DNA of 64,000 nucleotides, taken from NCBI RefSeq assembly GCF_900095865.1, contig NZ_FMIZ01000007.1:1424530-1488529 (forward strand). The letters run 5' to 3'. Position numbers and translations under genes: made by a program. The notes under the pieces were generated by a model. That model saw nothing but the letters and a program-made list of their open reading frames with translations, made no database searches and was not told the origin of the DNA. Position 1 is the first letter of the stretch. Each line of letters opens with the position of its first letter. This DNA comes from Massilioclostridium coli (GTDB taxonomy: Bacteria > Bacillota > Clostridia > Oscillospirales > Ruminococcaceae). This document shows positions 28,870 through 36,654 of this stretch, in pieces.

Positions 28870-29079
28870 ATGAATACCCGCTTTACCATTGAGGAAGAAA
28901 ACATTGTTGCGATCTACGCCGAGGACAGCCGGGAAACAACGCTTGAAAATATCCTTGCCGCCATGCCCTACATGGACGAGGATATGCGCCAGCTTGCCGC
29001 CGCAGCGGTGAACAAGCTGCAAGCCATGACGGACAGCGAGTTTTCCGAAAGGGAGTTTATCTTGACCGACGAGGAATAG
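28870..29079 (+). CDS. Transposon-transfer-assisting protein (TTRAP family)
   Basis: This 69-residue acidic protein, starting MNTRFTIEEENIVAIY and containing LENILAAMPYMDEDMRQ and KLQAMTDSEFSE, fits the TTRAP family that regularly follows LtrC-like genes in Clostridia ICEs. GGAGG lies just before ATG 28870, 4 bp after the preceding stop. Its molecular role is unknown. A paralogue with the same neighbour relationship lies at 46924-47181 in the second element. Confidence 0.78.
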   Translation: MNTRFTIEEENIVAIYAEDSRETTLENILAAMPYMDEDMRQLAAAAVNKLQAMTDSEFSEREFILTDEE

Positions 29080-29087
29080 CCCATAGA

Positions 29088-29138
29088 GAACAGGGGCGCG
29101 GTTGCCGATTTCCGGCACCGCGCCCCTGTTCTTTTTTT
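29088..29138 (+). terminator. Strong rho-independent terminator of the ICE 1 transfer operon
   Basis: A perfect 15-bp stem (GAACAGGGGCGCGGT with ACCGCGCCCCTGTTC) closes a 14-base loop and is followed by seven T residues. It lies 8 bp after the TTRAP stop and separates the plus-strand operon from the convergent relaxase gene. Confidence 0.92.
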
Positions 29139-29280
29139 GTCCTTGCGTGGACAATTAGAAAGCCGTTTTTGCGGGTTTGAATATACTTTATCGTCTATGT
29201 CGTTTTCATGCGCTGGAAGCCGCAGAAACACAGGCGTTTTCAGCCCTTAACATTCCACTTGCCACCCCATGTTTTGCGCC

Positions 29281-30278
29281 TTATCGCTCCTGCTCCCGCG
29301 CCCTGCTTTGGGACGGGTAAAGAATACTATCGACGTTCTTTTTGACAACGCCGTATTCCTGCATTTGCTTCTTGGCTTGCCGATAATCTTCATACAATTT
29401 GGTTTTCCTGTCGTTTAAGCTTCTATACTCCTTGCGCAGCGCGGCGAGATCGGGCAGCTTCTTTATCTGCATTTCCTTTAATGCCCTTGCCGCAGCTTCA
29501 AACAGGATAATTTCGCTTTCATGCCCCCGCAGATACTTTTCCTTGTCCGGCGATTTTCGGTATTCATCGTAAATCGGTTTTAACTGTCGGTATGTGGTGG
29601 TGTGCTTGATAAGCAGCGACAAATCAGACATACGCTGTTCCACTTCCTTAACCGCCTTTGCCGCCGCGTCATGAGCGGTCATAATATCGGCTATCTTGCT
29701 TTCAAGTTCGCTATAATACTCAATCTTGTTTTCGGTTAGGAAGTTCATGCTTTTAGCAGCCTGTTTCAGATTATGGATTTTTGCCCACCGTTCATAGCCC
29801 GCCGACTGTTGGGCTTTGATACTGTTTTCAAGATCGACGACAAGCCGGATTTTCTTATCTTCCCGCAGCGTTTTTGTTTTGGCAACATACACGCCCTTGA
29901 TACGCTCCTTTATCGCTTCTTCCGTATAGGCCGCGCCGAGCGTCTTTGTGCGGGTAAACCGTTCCTGTCCGGCAGCGCGAAAGGAAATGTATTTGCCCTG
30001 TTTGATTTCATACCCCATTTCCTGCAAGCGGCGCAGCAGTTCGTCAAAATCTTTCACTTGGGGAATGAGAGTATCTATCGCCGTTTTCAGCTTTGCTTTG
30101 TAGCTTGTCCCTTGCTTTTCGGCGGTGTATTCTGCATAGCTTTTTCCCTTGTCCTGTCCCGGTACGACGACGGATAGCCCATGCTCTTTACATATCCTGT
30201 CGCTGGTGCGCCGGATAAAGTGATAGCTTTGCTTGTTGGAATGGTACTTTTTGTAGTCAACGAAGCTAACCGCGTTGA
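29281..30278 (-). CDS. MOBP-type relaxase, exon 2 (C-terminal part)
   Basis: Joined to exon 1 (32749-33085), this completes a relaxase of ~444 residues. The sequence after the intron reads TCAACGCGG, restoring I-F-N-A-V-S-F-VDYKKYHSNK directly after the catalytic HxDxxHxHLI of exon 1. The rest includes CKEHGLSVVVPGQDKGKSY, KTAIDTLIPQVKDFDELLR and a long coiled-coil C-terminus. It nicks oriT and pilots the DNA strand. Frame is kept exactly if the intron at 30279-32748 is removed, so the gene depends on splicing. Confidence 0.83.
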
Positions 30279-32748
30279 GTAGGCTAAGTACCCAGCGCCT
30301 TGCCGCATTGCTGCGGTAGGTTTCCGGACACTCGCCCCCGAACCGGACTTACAACTCTCGCTGTATCCGGCTCTCCATTCATTCACAGTCTGCACTGTGT
30401 ATTTTAGTGTGACAGCTTTCACAGACTACCAGTGTTTTCCGGTTAATCTTTTTCATAAAAGCTGCCCACGGTTGACTTTCATCCAGCTCTTTCAGCGTTC
30501 TTACCTGGTGCATCACCAACACTGAAGTTTCTTTTCCACACCATTCACACCGATTTGCTTTCAATCGTGCGCCAAGACTGGGCTTCTTCAGAATGCCTTT
30601 TGGCTTATGGATAATATCCGCTTCTTTTCCCAGAGGATAGGGGTCTCTGGCAAGACTGCCTTGCCACAGTAGTCGAATACGCTCCTTGCCATGTTTGTCC
30701 TGAAATTTCACACCGATGTCTTTGCCGATACGATACTGAACAATGATTTTGCGCTTTGTTGTGCGGTATTTACAGGCCAGAGTTTTGTAAAAGCTGTACT
30801 CCATGATATAGCGGAACTTGTGTAGCTTGGAGCGATTGTTTGCAATCGCATAATAGTTACAGAATCCTCGTATCTCGCCGTTGTACTGGTCAAGAATACT
30901 CAGGTCCGTTCGCCCGACAAGTTTTCCGCGATGGGTGGGCTGCCAAATCTCTGTTCCATTGCGAACATCGATTCTCATGGCTCCCAGTTCCAGCAGCTTC
31001 TTCTGAATGGCGGAAGTTGGGACTTCCAGCATGACATGGCCGCTGTAATTTCTGGCCGTAGAACCACTTTTGGTTTTCTTGGTGTGATTGCTCTGCGGTG
31101 TAACCCTGATTTCAAATCCTAAGAATTTTGCCCGGTCTGTCGCTTTGGTTACCAGCGTCTTTTCGTCCGACAGTTCCAATTTCAACTGTCCGGCGATATA
31201 TGTGCCGATTTCCTGTTTCACAGCCTGTGCATCCTCTTTGGCTCCGATGATACCGATAAGAAAGTCATCAGCGTAGCGGACATATTGCAGTCTGCGGAAG
31301 TTTTCGTCCATAGGGTCTTTACAGGGGATGGACTTGTGAACCTTGTCCAGTTCCCAGATGCTTTCCAGTAAGGACTGCTTTTCTTCCTCAGTTTTTGCCT
31401 TTGCCAGCTTTCTTTTGAGTCGGATTCTCTTATCGCTCAGCTTGCGGTATTCCACATTGACGGCTCGCTTGTTCCCACGGTCAAACCGTTTCTTAAACTC
31501 TGCCATATATTTGTCGAACTGGTCGAGATAGATATTGGCGAGAATAGGACTAATGATGCCGCCCTGTGGCGTGCCGCTGTAGCTTTGATGCACTTGGTTA
31601 TCTTCCATATATCCCGCATTAAGAAATTTACGGATAAGGCGCAGGAAGCGTTCATCTTTGATTCTCTTGCGGAGGATGCCAATCATGACATTATGGTCGA
31701 TATTGTCAAAGAAGCCTTTAATGTCTCCCTCCACAAACCATTTGCACCGTGTAAAGCGATTTTGAATCATTCTCAAGGCTGTGTGACAGCTTTTATTGGG
31801 TCGAAAGCCGTGGGAGGTGTCCTCAAAGCTGTTTTCATAGATGGATTCCAACAGCATACGGACAACTTCCTGTACCAGCTTGTCGTCAATGGACGGGATG
31901 CCCAGAGGACGGAGTTTTCCATTCTTTTTGGGAATATATGTCCGTCTGGACGGCTTGGGCTGGTAAGATTCGTCTTTCAGGGCTGCAATAAGCCTGTCAA
32001 CTCTTTCAAGGCTCATTGCGTCAATGGTTTTCCCGTCTGTGCCTGCGGTCATGTTTCCCTGACTGGCATAGATATTTTGATACGCCTGTAAGAAAAATTC
32101 CCGGTTGAACAGATTGCGGTACAATCTGTCATAGACATAGCCGGATTGAGCTGAATGCTCTTGCAGACTGTTCAATACATTTTCTGGATTTCTCATAGTG
32201 CCTCACGCACCTTCCTTTCTTTTGCATTGAATCGAATGAACTGCCGCCCTTCGCCATGTGCGTGCCATTAACACGCTCGGACTACTACGGCGGCTCCGTT
32301 GCCATATTGGATTTTCAGGGCCTGCACCCATAGCTCTTGCGAGCATTCCAACTTAGGCAATCCCCATTTAGTAACAGAGTAAAAAGCTGTGTTCATTGTC
32401 GGATACGGTTTTCGTCCTTTTATGCTGATACATACGGGCTGCACATCGGTTTCGCTCCTGCCAGTCATCTTTTCTGGCGGAGATGCACAGCGCAGCGGAT
32501 ATAGCTGTCTTCCGCTGCGACCACCACAAATGTCCCTCGGACTGCCGTTCAACCAGTGTAGGCTTTATCCTCATATGAACTTTGGTCTTGCTGCTCAGTC
32601 GTGGCATGACAACTTGCCAACTCACAGCGTTACGGTCGTGCTATTGTCCCCTTTGGGTTTCCCCATCCAGGTTAGCCGTTGACCACAGGCATGAAACCTC
32701 ACGCCTGCCGCTTGCTAAGCGGATTTACTCTGCCCCTTATGGGCGCAC
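30279..32748 (-). mobile_element. Group II intron inserted in the relaxase catalytic motif
   Basis: The 5' end GTGCGCC (from 32748) and 3' end CCTAC (to 30279) fit group II intron boundaries. A domain V hairpin, GAGCCGGATACAGCG...TAAGTCCGGTTC, lies at 30340-30373 and domain VI follows. It carries its own reverse transcriptase/maturase. Length is 2,470 bp. Excision joins ...HNHLI-F-NAVSFVD without frame change. The ~550 bp before the protein gene are the structured ribozyme domains I-III and hold no other gene. Confidence 0.88.
30379..32196 (-). CDS. ltrA: Group II intron reverse transcriptase/maturase with HNH endonuclease
   Basis: The 605-residue intron-encoded protein has RT motifs RRTYIPKKNGKLRPLGIP, SHGFRPNKSCHTAL, GTPQGGIISPILANIYL and the catalytic RYADDFLIGI. 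A maturase X domain follows, then a C-terminal HNH-type zinc motif, CEWCGKETSVLVMHQV...VCESCHTKIH. Together these allow splicing and target-primed reverse transcription. It lies fully inside the intron, which is oriented like the host relaxase gene. All key residues are present, so mobility is plausible. Confidence 0.95.
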   Translation of the reverse strand: MRNPENVLNSLQEHSAQSGYVYDRLYRNLFNREFFLQAYQNIYASQGNMTAGTDGKTIDAMSLERVDRLIAALKDESYQPKPSRRTYIPKKNGKLRPLGIPSIDDKLVQEVVRMLLESIYENSFEDTSHGFRPNKSCHTALRMIQNRFTRCKWFVEGDIKGFFDNIDHNVMIGILRKRIKDERFLRLIRKFLNAGYMEDNQVHQSYSGTPQGGIISPILANIYLDQFDKYMAEFKKRFDRGNKRAVNVEYRKLSDKRIRLKRKLAKAKTEEEKQSLLESIWELDKVHKSIPCKDPMDENFRRLQYVRYADDFLIGIIGAKEDAQAVKQEIGTYIAGQLKLELSDEKTLVTKATDRAKFLGFEIRVTPQSNHTKKTKSGSTARNYSGHVMLEVPTSAIQKKLLELGAMRIDVRNGTEIWQPTHRGKLVGRTDLSILDQYNGEIRGFCNYYAIANNRSKLHKFRYIMEYSFYKTLACKYRTTKRKIIVQYRIGKDIGVKFQDKHGKERIRLLWQGSLARDPYPLGKEADIIHKPKGILKKPSLGARLKANRCEWCGKETSVLVMHQVRTLKELDESQPWAAFMKKINRKTLVVCESCHTKIHSADCE

Positions 32749-33085
32749 AAATCAAGTGATTATGCAGATGGTCTTTATCGACGTGAGTTGTCAAAACAAA
32801 CTCATACTTGCCGCCTAATACCGCCCCGGCAAGTTCCATGCCGATTTTGTGCGCTTCTTCCGGTGTGGTTTCTCCCACCGCAAAGGATTGTATCAAGTGC
32901 CGCCCTAAATGTGTGCCGCGATCTCCGGCAGCTTCCCGCGTCCATGCAAACTCAATATCGGCGGTTTCCAGCCCGCAGCCGAAAGAGGACGCAAGCAGCT
33001 TCCCGTCTGTCTTTTCGGGATTTAAGATATAGTCTATCGCAGCCTTTAAGGTTGATTTAATAGGGTGCGTCTTTGTAACCGCCAT
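32749..33085 (-). CDS. MOBP-type relaxase, exon 1 (catalytic N-terminus)
   Basis: This exon encodes MAVTKTHPIKSTLKAAIDYI, then the metal-binding triad region THVDKDHLHNHLI (HxDxxHxH) at residues ~99-111, which marks the relaxase active site. It stops after ATTT at the group II intron. Without splicing, translation would read on to TAG-type stops in the intron and give a truncated protein. Its start overlaps the end of mobC by 40 bp. The motif is intact, so a functional relaxase is expected after splicing with 29281-30278. Confidence 0.85.
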
Positions 33086-33375
33086 ATCTCGTCCACCGCC
33101 TTTTTAATGTCCTCTATATCCTGCCTGTAAACCGTCCCCGTCGCATTGGCGCGTTTTGCAATTTGGTTGATGTTCCGGCTCACCGCTTGCAGTTCCCGGA
33201 TATATGCTTTTGTGTCGCTTCGGTCAACGACAAGAATATACCCGTCTATCGCCATTTTACGGAAGTATGCCCCATACTGCTTTATGGGAAGCTGCTTCAT
33301 CTTCTCGTCGATCAGCCGCTTTTCTTCTTCCGTAACGTAAAACTTCATCTGTATATTTCTCTTTCGGTTTTCCAT
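33046..33375 (-). CDS. mobC: MobC-like relaxosome protein
   Basis: The 109-residue basic protein has a ribbon-helix-helix-like start (RNIQMKFYVTEEEKRLIDEKM) and the MobC signature LQAVSRNINQIAKRANATG. It would bind oriT and help the relaxase nick. It overlaps the relaxase start and is preceded by the oriT-like sequence at 33395-33461, the expected order oriT-mobC-relaxase. Confidence 0.88.
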   Translation of the reverse strand: MENRKRNIQMKFYVTEEEKRLIDEKMKQLPIKQYGAYFRKMAIDGYILVVDRSDTKAYIRELQAVSRNINQIAKRANATGTVYRQDIEDIKKAVDEIWRLQRRTLLNQP

Positions 33376-33381
33376 TTCCGC

Positions 33382-33489
33382 ACCGCCTTTCGGTATAAGG
33401 GTTTGGGATTATCCCAACAAGCATTTTCCGCAAACGGGTACTCGTTTGCTGTGCTTGCTATCTACTCCATACCCCCACCGAAAGGCGGT
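33382..33489. repeat. 13-bp perfect inverted repeat flanking oriT-like copy 2
   Basis: ACCGCCTTTCGGT at 33382-33394 and ACCGAAAGGCGGT at 33477-33489 are exact inverse complements and enclose the oriT-like core. The left arm overlaps the leader just before the mobC start. The pair could be operator sites or a large stem. Confidence 0.7.
33395..33461 (-). repeat. oriT-like element, copy 2 (probable true oriT)
   Basis: On the minus strand it reads ATAGCAAGCACAGCAAACGA and ends TTGTTGGGATAATCCCAAAC, then CCTTATAC. It contains GCAAACG/CGTTTGC and a TTGGGAT-A-ATCCCAA hairpin, typical of relaxase recognition. It lies ~20 bp upstream of mobC and matches copy 1 at 25389-25490 in inverse orientation. 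The exact nick site is not determined. Confidence 0.65.
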
Positions 33490-33576
33490 ATTTGTTGCGC
33501 GTTCCTTTGATTTTGGACGCAAAAAAAGATTGCAGCCGCCATGCGCTGCAATCTCCCGATTTCTCATATTGTGAGG

Positions 33577-33939
33577 TTAATCCTCTGCTTTTTCGACTTC
33601 CGTTATCTCCCTTGCTGTTGCGGTTACAATCCGTATGCCTTTATCGCTCATACCGTCCAGCAGCGCGTCAAGCTGCCGCCGCCCGGTGGATTTCTCCGCA
33701 TTGCTGTTCGGGAAGAAAAATTGATCTACCGAAATATGATACCGGGTTACAAGGTCATAGAATACCTGTAAACTCGGCTGTTGTCCCTTGTTCTCGATAT
33801 TCGCAAGGTAGCGCGGGGAAATATATAACTCGTCGCTTACCTTTTTGCGGCTCTCGCCGTATTCATTTCTCGCGGCTTTTATAGCTGCCCCGAAAGCCTT
33901 AAAGTCGTACAATGGTACGGGTCTTTTTGCCATTTTCAT
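33577..33939 (-). CDS. XRE-family transcriptional regulator
   Basis: This 120-residue protein contains a helix-turn-helix, FGAAIKAARNEYGESRKKVSDELYISP, followed by YLANIENKGQQPSLQVFYDLVTRYHISVDQFFF, the standard Cro/C1-type fold. The C-terminal RRQLDALLDGMSDKGIRIVTATAREI is a common extension. It sits between the relaxase block and the cargo module, where ICEs often hold their regulator. Targets are unknown. Confidence 0.88.
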   Translation of the reverse strand: MKMAKRPVPLYDFKAFGAAIKAARNEYGESRKKVSDELYISPRYLANIENKGQQPSLQVFYDLVTRYHISVDQFFFPNSNAEKSTGRRQLDALLDGMSDKGIRIVTATAREITEVEKAED

Positions 33940-34026
33940 TCACCCTGTTACATTTTACAGTTCACCTTTCTTTTTGGATATGTCCACACAATTCATATCA
34001 TTAGGTTAAATACTTCCTGTTGTGTA

Positions 34027-34055
34027 TTGACAGTAGACTGATTTTCTGATAAAAT
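34027..34055 (+). promoter_or_regulatory. Sigma-A-type promoter of the Cfr-like module
   Basis: TTGACA at 34027-34032 and TAAAAT at 34050-34055 are separated by exactly 17 bp. They lie just upstream of a leader peptide with a strong AAAGGAGGCGG site. This is a near-consensus vegetative promoter. Confidence 0.85.
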
Positions 34056-34083
34056 AAAATTTATGTAAAAGGAGGCGGCGTTT

Positions 34084-34110
34084 ATGTTGCATAGCATGCG
34101 TATTAGATAA
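34084..34110 (+). CDS. Eight-residue leader peptide MLHSMRIR
   Basis: ATG 34084 follows AAAGGAGGCGG at about 7 bp and the frame closes at TAA 34108. The coding sequence (TAGCAT, GCG, ATAAGCAT) is complementary to ATGCTTATTTTGCGGATGCT at 34157-34176. Ribosome position on the leader could therefore decide which hairpin forms. The layout resembles leader peptides of inducible ribosome-targeting resistance genes such as tet(M). Translation is inferred. Confidence 0.65.
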   Translation: MLHSMRIR

Positions 34111-34130
34111 GCATTGAAAAAAAGGATTTT

Positions 34131-34154
34131 CCCATTTTCAACATGGGCTTTTTT
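34131..34154 (+). terminator. Leader attenuator hairpin 1
   Basis: CCCAT pairs with ATGGG around a TTTCAAC-type loop and is followed by CTTTTTTG. It lies 20 bp after the leader-peptide stop, where a stalled or fast ribosome could influence it. The stem is short, suiting conditional termination. Confidence 0.6.
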
Positions 34155-34263
34155 GTCATGCTTATTTTGCGGATGCTATACAAAAAACTAACGACGTATA
34201 GATATAGTATAGACATAGTGCAAGCTATGCCTTAGTTTTGTTGTACTGCTCTGTGCATTATAA

Positions 34264-34306
34264 ATGCAGGTCAATGCTCATGTTGAGGATTGACCTGCAT
34301 TTTTTT
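34264..34306 (+). terminator. Leader attenuator hairpin 2
   Basis: A perfect 12-bp stem, ATGCAGGTCAAT with ATTGACCTGCAT, closes a 13-base loop and is followed by six T residues. It lies 26 bp before the KTR gene start. In the uninduced state it should stop most transcripts before the KTR and methyltransferase genes. Confidence 0.85.
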
Positions 34307-34331
34307 GTGTAAAAAGGACGAGTGAAATATA

Positions 34332-34517
34332 ATGCTTAAAAAATATTGGATAAAATGTCCGATTTGTAACGGAAAGACGAGAGTTCAAGTATTTCATAAT
34401 ACTGTATTAAAAGATTTTCCTCTTTTCTGCCCTAAATGCAAATTGACGCATATCATTGATGTAGAAAAATTAGAGATTGTAATCAAAAATACAGAAAAAC
34501 AAACTTTTATTATTTAG
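34332..34517 (+). CDS. Cysteine-rich KTR-domain small protein
   Basis: This 61-residue protein starts MLKKYWIKCPICNGKTR and has a second pair in FCPKCK. The two CxxC pairs form a probable zinc ribbon, with the KTR tripeptide that names the family. It is co-directional with, and 16 bp before, the Cfr-like gene. A homologue lies beside the tet gene at 61204-61377. Its function is unknown. AAAAAGGACGAG precedes the start. Confidence 0.82.
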   Translation: MLKKYWIKCPICNGKTRVQVFHNTVLKDFPLFCPKCKLTHIIDVEKLEIVIKNTEKQTFII

Positions 34518-34533
34518 AAGAAAGGATATAAAA

Positions 34534-35517
34534 ATGAAACGTTTACCTAAATATACGCCTGCGGAAGTACGGAATGATCCATACGGATTTACTTACAAAG
34601 AAATGTCGGAAGTTATTGGCGAGAATGAAGCAAAAGCCTTATATGAAGAATTATATAAGCAATTACCACGCAAAAAAAATCTATCAATGTTGGTAAAAAA
34701 TATTTGCAAAAGCAGTGATACTGAAAAGTATGTTTACGAACTGAAAGACAACAAATACATTGAAACGGTTTTTATCAAGCGGCGAGATGGTGGAACTGTT
34801 TGCGTGAGCACACAAGTCGGTTGTCCTGTTGGTTGTATTTTTTGTGAGTCCGGGCGAAATGGCTTTGTTCGTAATCTAACATCGTCAGAAATCGTACAAC
34901 AGATTATATTGTTGCGTCGAAAAGTAAACCGTATCGTTTTTATGGGTATGGGAGAGCCTTTATTCAATTATGACAACTTGATAAAAGCAATCCATATTCT
35001 CCGAGATAGATATGGGCTCAACTTTCCAACCGACGGCATTACCATATCAACAGTTGGTCCGGTCGATCAATTAAAAAAATTGCGCGAGGAACATCTTAAA
35101 ATTCAGTTGACAATATCTTTACACGCAGCAACACAATCTGCAAGAAATCGTATTATTCCTCACATGCGCATATATGCTATTGAAGATGTTGTTAAGCAAG
35201 CCTTATCCTATTCTGAAAGGCATAATCGCAAAATTGTCTTTGCGTATTTGCTTTTACCGGGTATAAATGACCGGCCCTCAGATGTAAGACAACTTGCAAA
35301 ATGGTTTCGGGGCAAAAAAGTTATGATTAACGTGTTACAATACAACCCAACAAGCAATTCAAGAATTAAAGCACCACAGAAACGGGAAATAGTTGCATTC
35401 AAACATCAATTAGAGCAAGCAGGACTTGAAGTTACTATGAGAGTTTCTCATGGCAGAGAGATTAACGCGGCTTGTGGACAGTTAGCTAACACATATAATA
35501 AATTCAAAAAAAAATGA
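34534..35517 (+). CDS. Cfr/RlmN-like radical SAM 23S rRNA methyltransferase
   Basis: The 327-residue protein carries the radical SAM cluster CPVGCIFC (Cys97, Cys101, Cys104), followed by ESGRNGFVRNL, IVFMGMGEPLFNY, ISTVGPV, TISLHAATQSARNRIIPHM, YLLLPGINDRPSD and LQYNPTSNSR. Near the end INAACGQLAN holds the conserved catalytic Cys314. All hallmarks of the RlmN/Cfr family are present. LPGIND, YNP and the I-S-T-I/V-G form are closer to Cfr than to housekeeping RlmN as I recall them, though overall divergence from classic Cfr is large. It would methylate an adenosine of 23S rRNA (A2503 in known members). An ICE location and an attenuated leader favour antibiotic resistance; this is inferred. Confidence 0.83.
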   Translation: MKRLPKYTPAEVRNDPYGFTYKEMSEVIGENEAKALYEELYKQLPRKKNLSMLVKNICKSSDTEKYVYELKDNKYIETVFIKRRDGGTVCVSTQVGCPVGCIFCESGRNGFVRNLTSSEIVQQIILLRRKVNRIVFMGMGEPLFNYDNLIKAIHILRDRYGLNFPTDGITISTVGPVDQLKKLREEHLKIQLTISLHAATQSARNRIIPHMRIYAIEDVVKQALSYSERHNRKIVFAYLLLPGINDRPSDVRQLAKWFRGKKVMINVLQYNPTSNSRIKAPQKREIVAFKHQLEQAGLEVTMRVSHGREINAACGQLANTYNKFKKK

Positions 35518-35544
35518 TTAAAAGTGCCAGACGCATAGACGCAG

Positions 35545-35592
35545 AGCCGATAACGCATTAGGTCAAAAAACCTATGTGTTATCGGCTTTTTT
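35545..35592 (+). terminator. Terminator of the Cfr-like module
   Basis: AGCCGATAACGCATTAGG pairs with CCTATGTGTTATCGGCT (one G-U and minor bulges) and is followed by TTTTTT. The bases just before it, GCCAGACGC-n3-GACGCAGAGCCGAT, recur after the tet-linked KTR gene at 61.2 kb. Confidence 0.85.
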
Positions 35593-35990
35593 ATTTAATA
35601 TTGCGCAAAAGCCGCTGTTCCCTATTATAGAATGGATTGCGGGTAGTGTATTAAAGTCGCCCTTTTTTAAGGATACGGCGGTATCGGGGAGGTATCGCCG
35701 TGTCCATTTTTATTTACTGTAACCCGCCTAATGCTTTGCGGTCAAAAAAAGCTATGCTCCGCAAGCGGGATATTCCGGCTATGAGTATGAACTGTCAATA
35801 CATCTAAATACTTCTTACATTTCCTTTGCGCTCGTCCGCGTCTTGCGGACGGGCGCATTTTGCTTTTTTCAACTTTTTTCTGAAAAACGCACTCAAGAGC
35901 CATCTCCCGAACGGGTACGGAGCGAAAGGGGCAGAGAGGACAAGCCCTTAACTCCCGTCCTCTACTCCACGCGGGAAGGAGGTGAACTCT
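35593..35990. other. Intergenic stretch with two terminator-like hairpins
   Basis: No gene is seen in this ~400-bp stretch. A GGATACGGCGGTATC/GGTATCGCCGTGTCC hairpin at 35671-35705 is followed by ATTTTTATTT. GCGCTCGTCCGC/GCGGACGGGCGC at 35829-35857 is followed by ATTTTGCTTTTTT. Both look like terminators isolating the sigma-like gene from the cargo. Confidence 0.6.
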
Positions 35991-36428
35991 ATGGAGCTAT
36001 CTTCTTCCGACAAGGAAAGAATACAACATCAGTACGACGCATTAGCAAAGAAAACTTTGGTTGGCGAAGCGAAAAGCCACCGCCGCACTCTTGCGAAACG
36101 CGCAGCACGCGAAGTACCTTTTTCGGATTTGAGCGAAAGCGAACTCGCGCAGCTTTTCACAACGGACGAATACAAAAGCGATTATTTCCGTTTTCAAGTG
36201 TCCGGCTTTGATGTACTCGTCAAAAATGAACTGCTTGCCGAAGCCCTTAACGCTTTGCCCGAAAGGAAACGCGACATTATCCTTTTGTCCTACTTCTTGG
36301 ACATGAGCGACGCGGAAATTGCTGAACTGCTGAATGTTGTACGCACGACGGTTTTCCGGCACAGGAAATCCGCGCTTGCGAAAATCAAACAGTATTTGGA
36401 GGGAAAAGCAGATGATGAATACCGTTAG
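35991..36428 (+). CDS. Sigma-70-like factor of ICE 1
   Basis: The 145-residue protein ends with a sigma region-4-like helix-turn-helix: ALPERKRDIILLSYFLDMSDAEIAELLNVVRTTVFRHRKSALAKIKQ. ATG 35991 lies 8 bp after AAGGAGG; the in-frame GTG at 35982 overlaps that site and is rejected. Similar small sigma-like regulators (Tn916 Orf7 type) control excision or transfer genes. It overlaps the next gene by 17 bp. Confidence 0.83.
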   Translation: MELSSSDKERIQHQYDALAKKTLVGEAKSHRRTLAKRAAREVPFSDLSESELAQLFTTDEYKSDYFRFQVSGFDVLVKNELLAEALNALPERKRDIILLSYFLDMSDAEIAELLNVVRTTVFRHRKSALAKIKQYLEGKADDEYR

Positions 36429-36654
36429 GAAATCTGAAAATCTGTTGCCGTTCCCTGTCATTTCCGCAGCGGCAAACGGCGACACAACCGCCATGTGCGC
36501 GATCTTGAAGCATTACGAGGGTTACATAGCGAAACTTTGTACCCGCACGCTGAAAGACGACGCGGGCAATACCTATTCCTATGTGGACGAGGAAATGCGT
36601 AACAGGCTGCAAGTGCGCCTTATTACCCGCACCCTTGCTTTTCATGTAGGATAA
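36412..36654 (+). CDS. Helix-turn-helix protein (Tn916 Orf8-like, HTH_16)
   Basis: This 80-residue protein has LPFPVISAAANGDTTAMCAI and LKHYEGYIAKLCTR, followed by YVDEEMRNRLQVRLI, the pattern of small HTH_16 regulators paired with sigma-like factors in Tn916-type elements. GGAGGG precedes ATG 36412 inside the end of the sigma gene. It probably acts together with the sigma-like factor. Confidence 0.83.
   Translation: MMNTVRKSENLLPFPVISAAANGDTTAMCAILKHYEGYIAKLCTRTLKDDAGNTYSYVDEEMRNRLQVRLITRTLAFHVG

Noticed and set aside
34534..35517. Calling the radical SAM gene cfr outright
   Set aside because: The family motifs are clear but overall sequence differs strongly from classic Cfr, so only Cfr/RlmN-like is supported.
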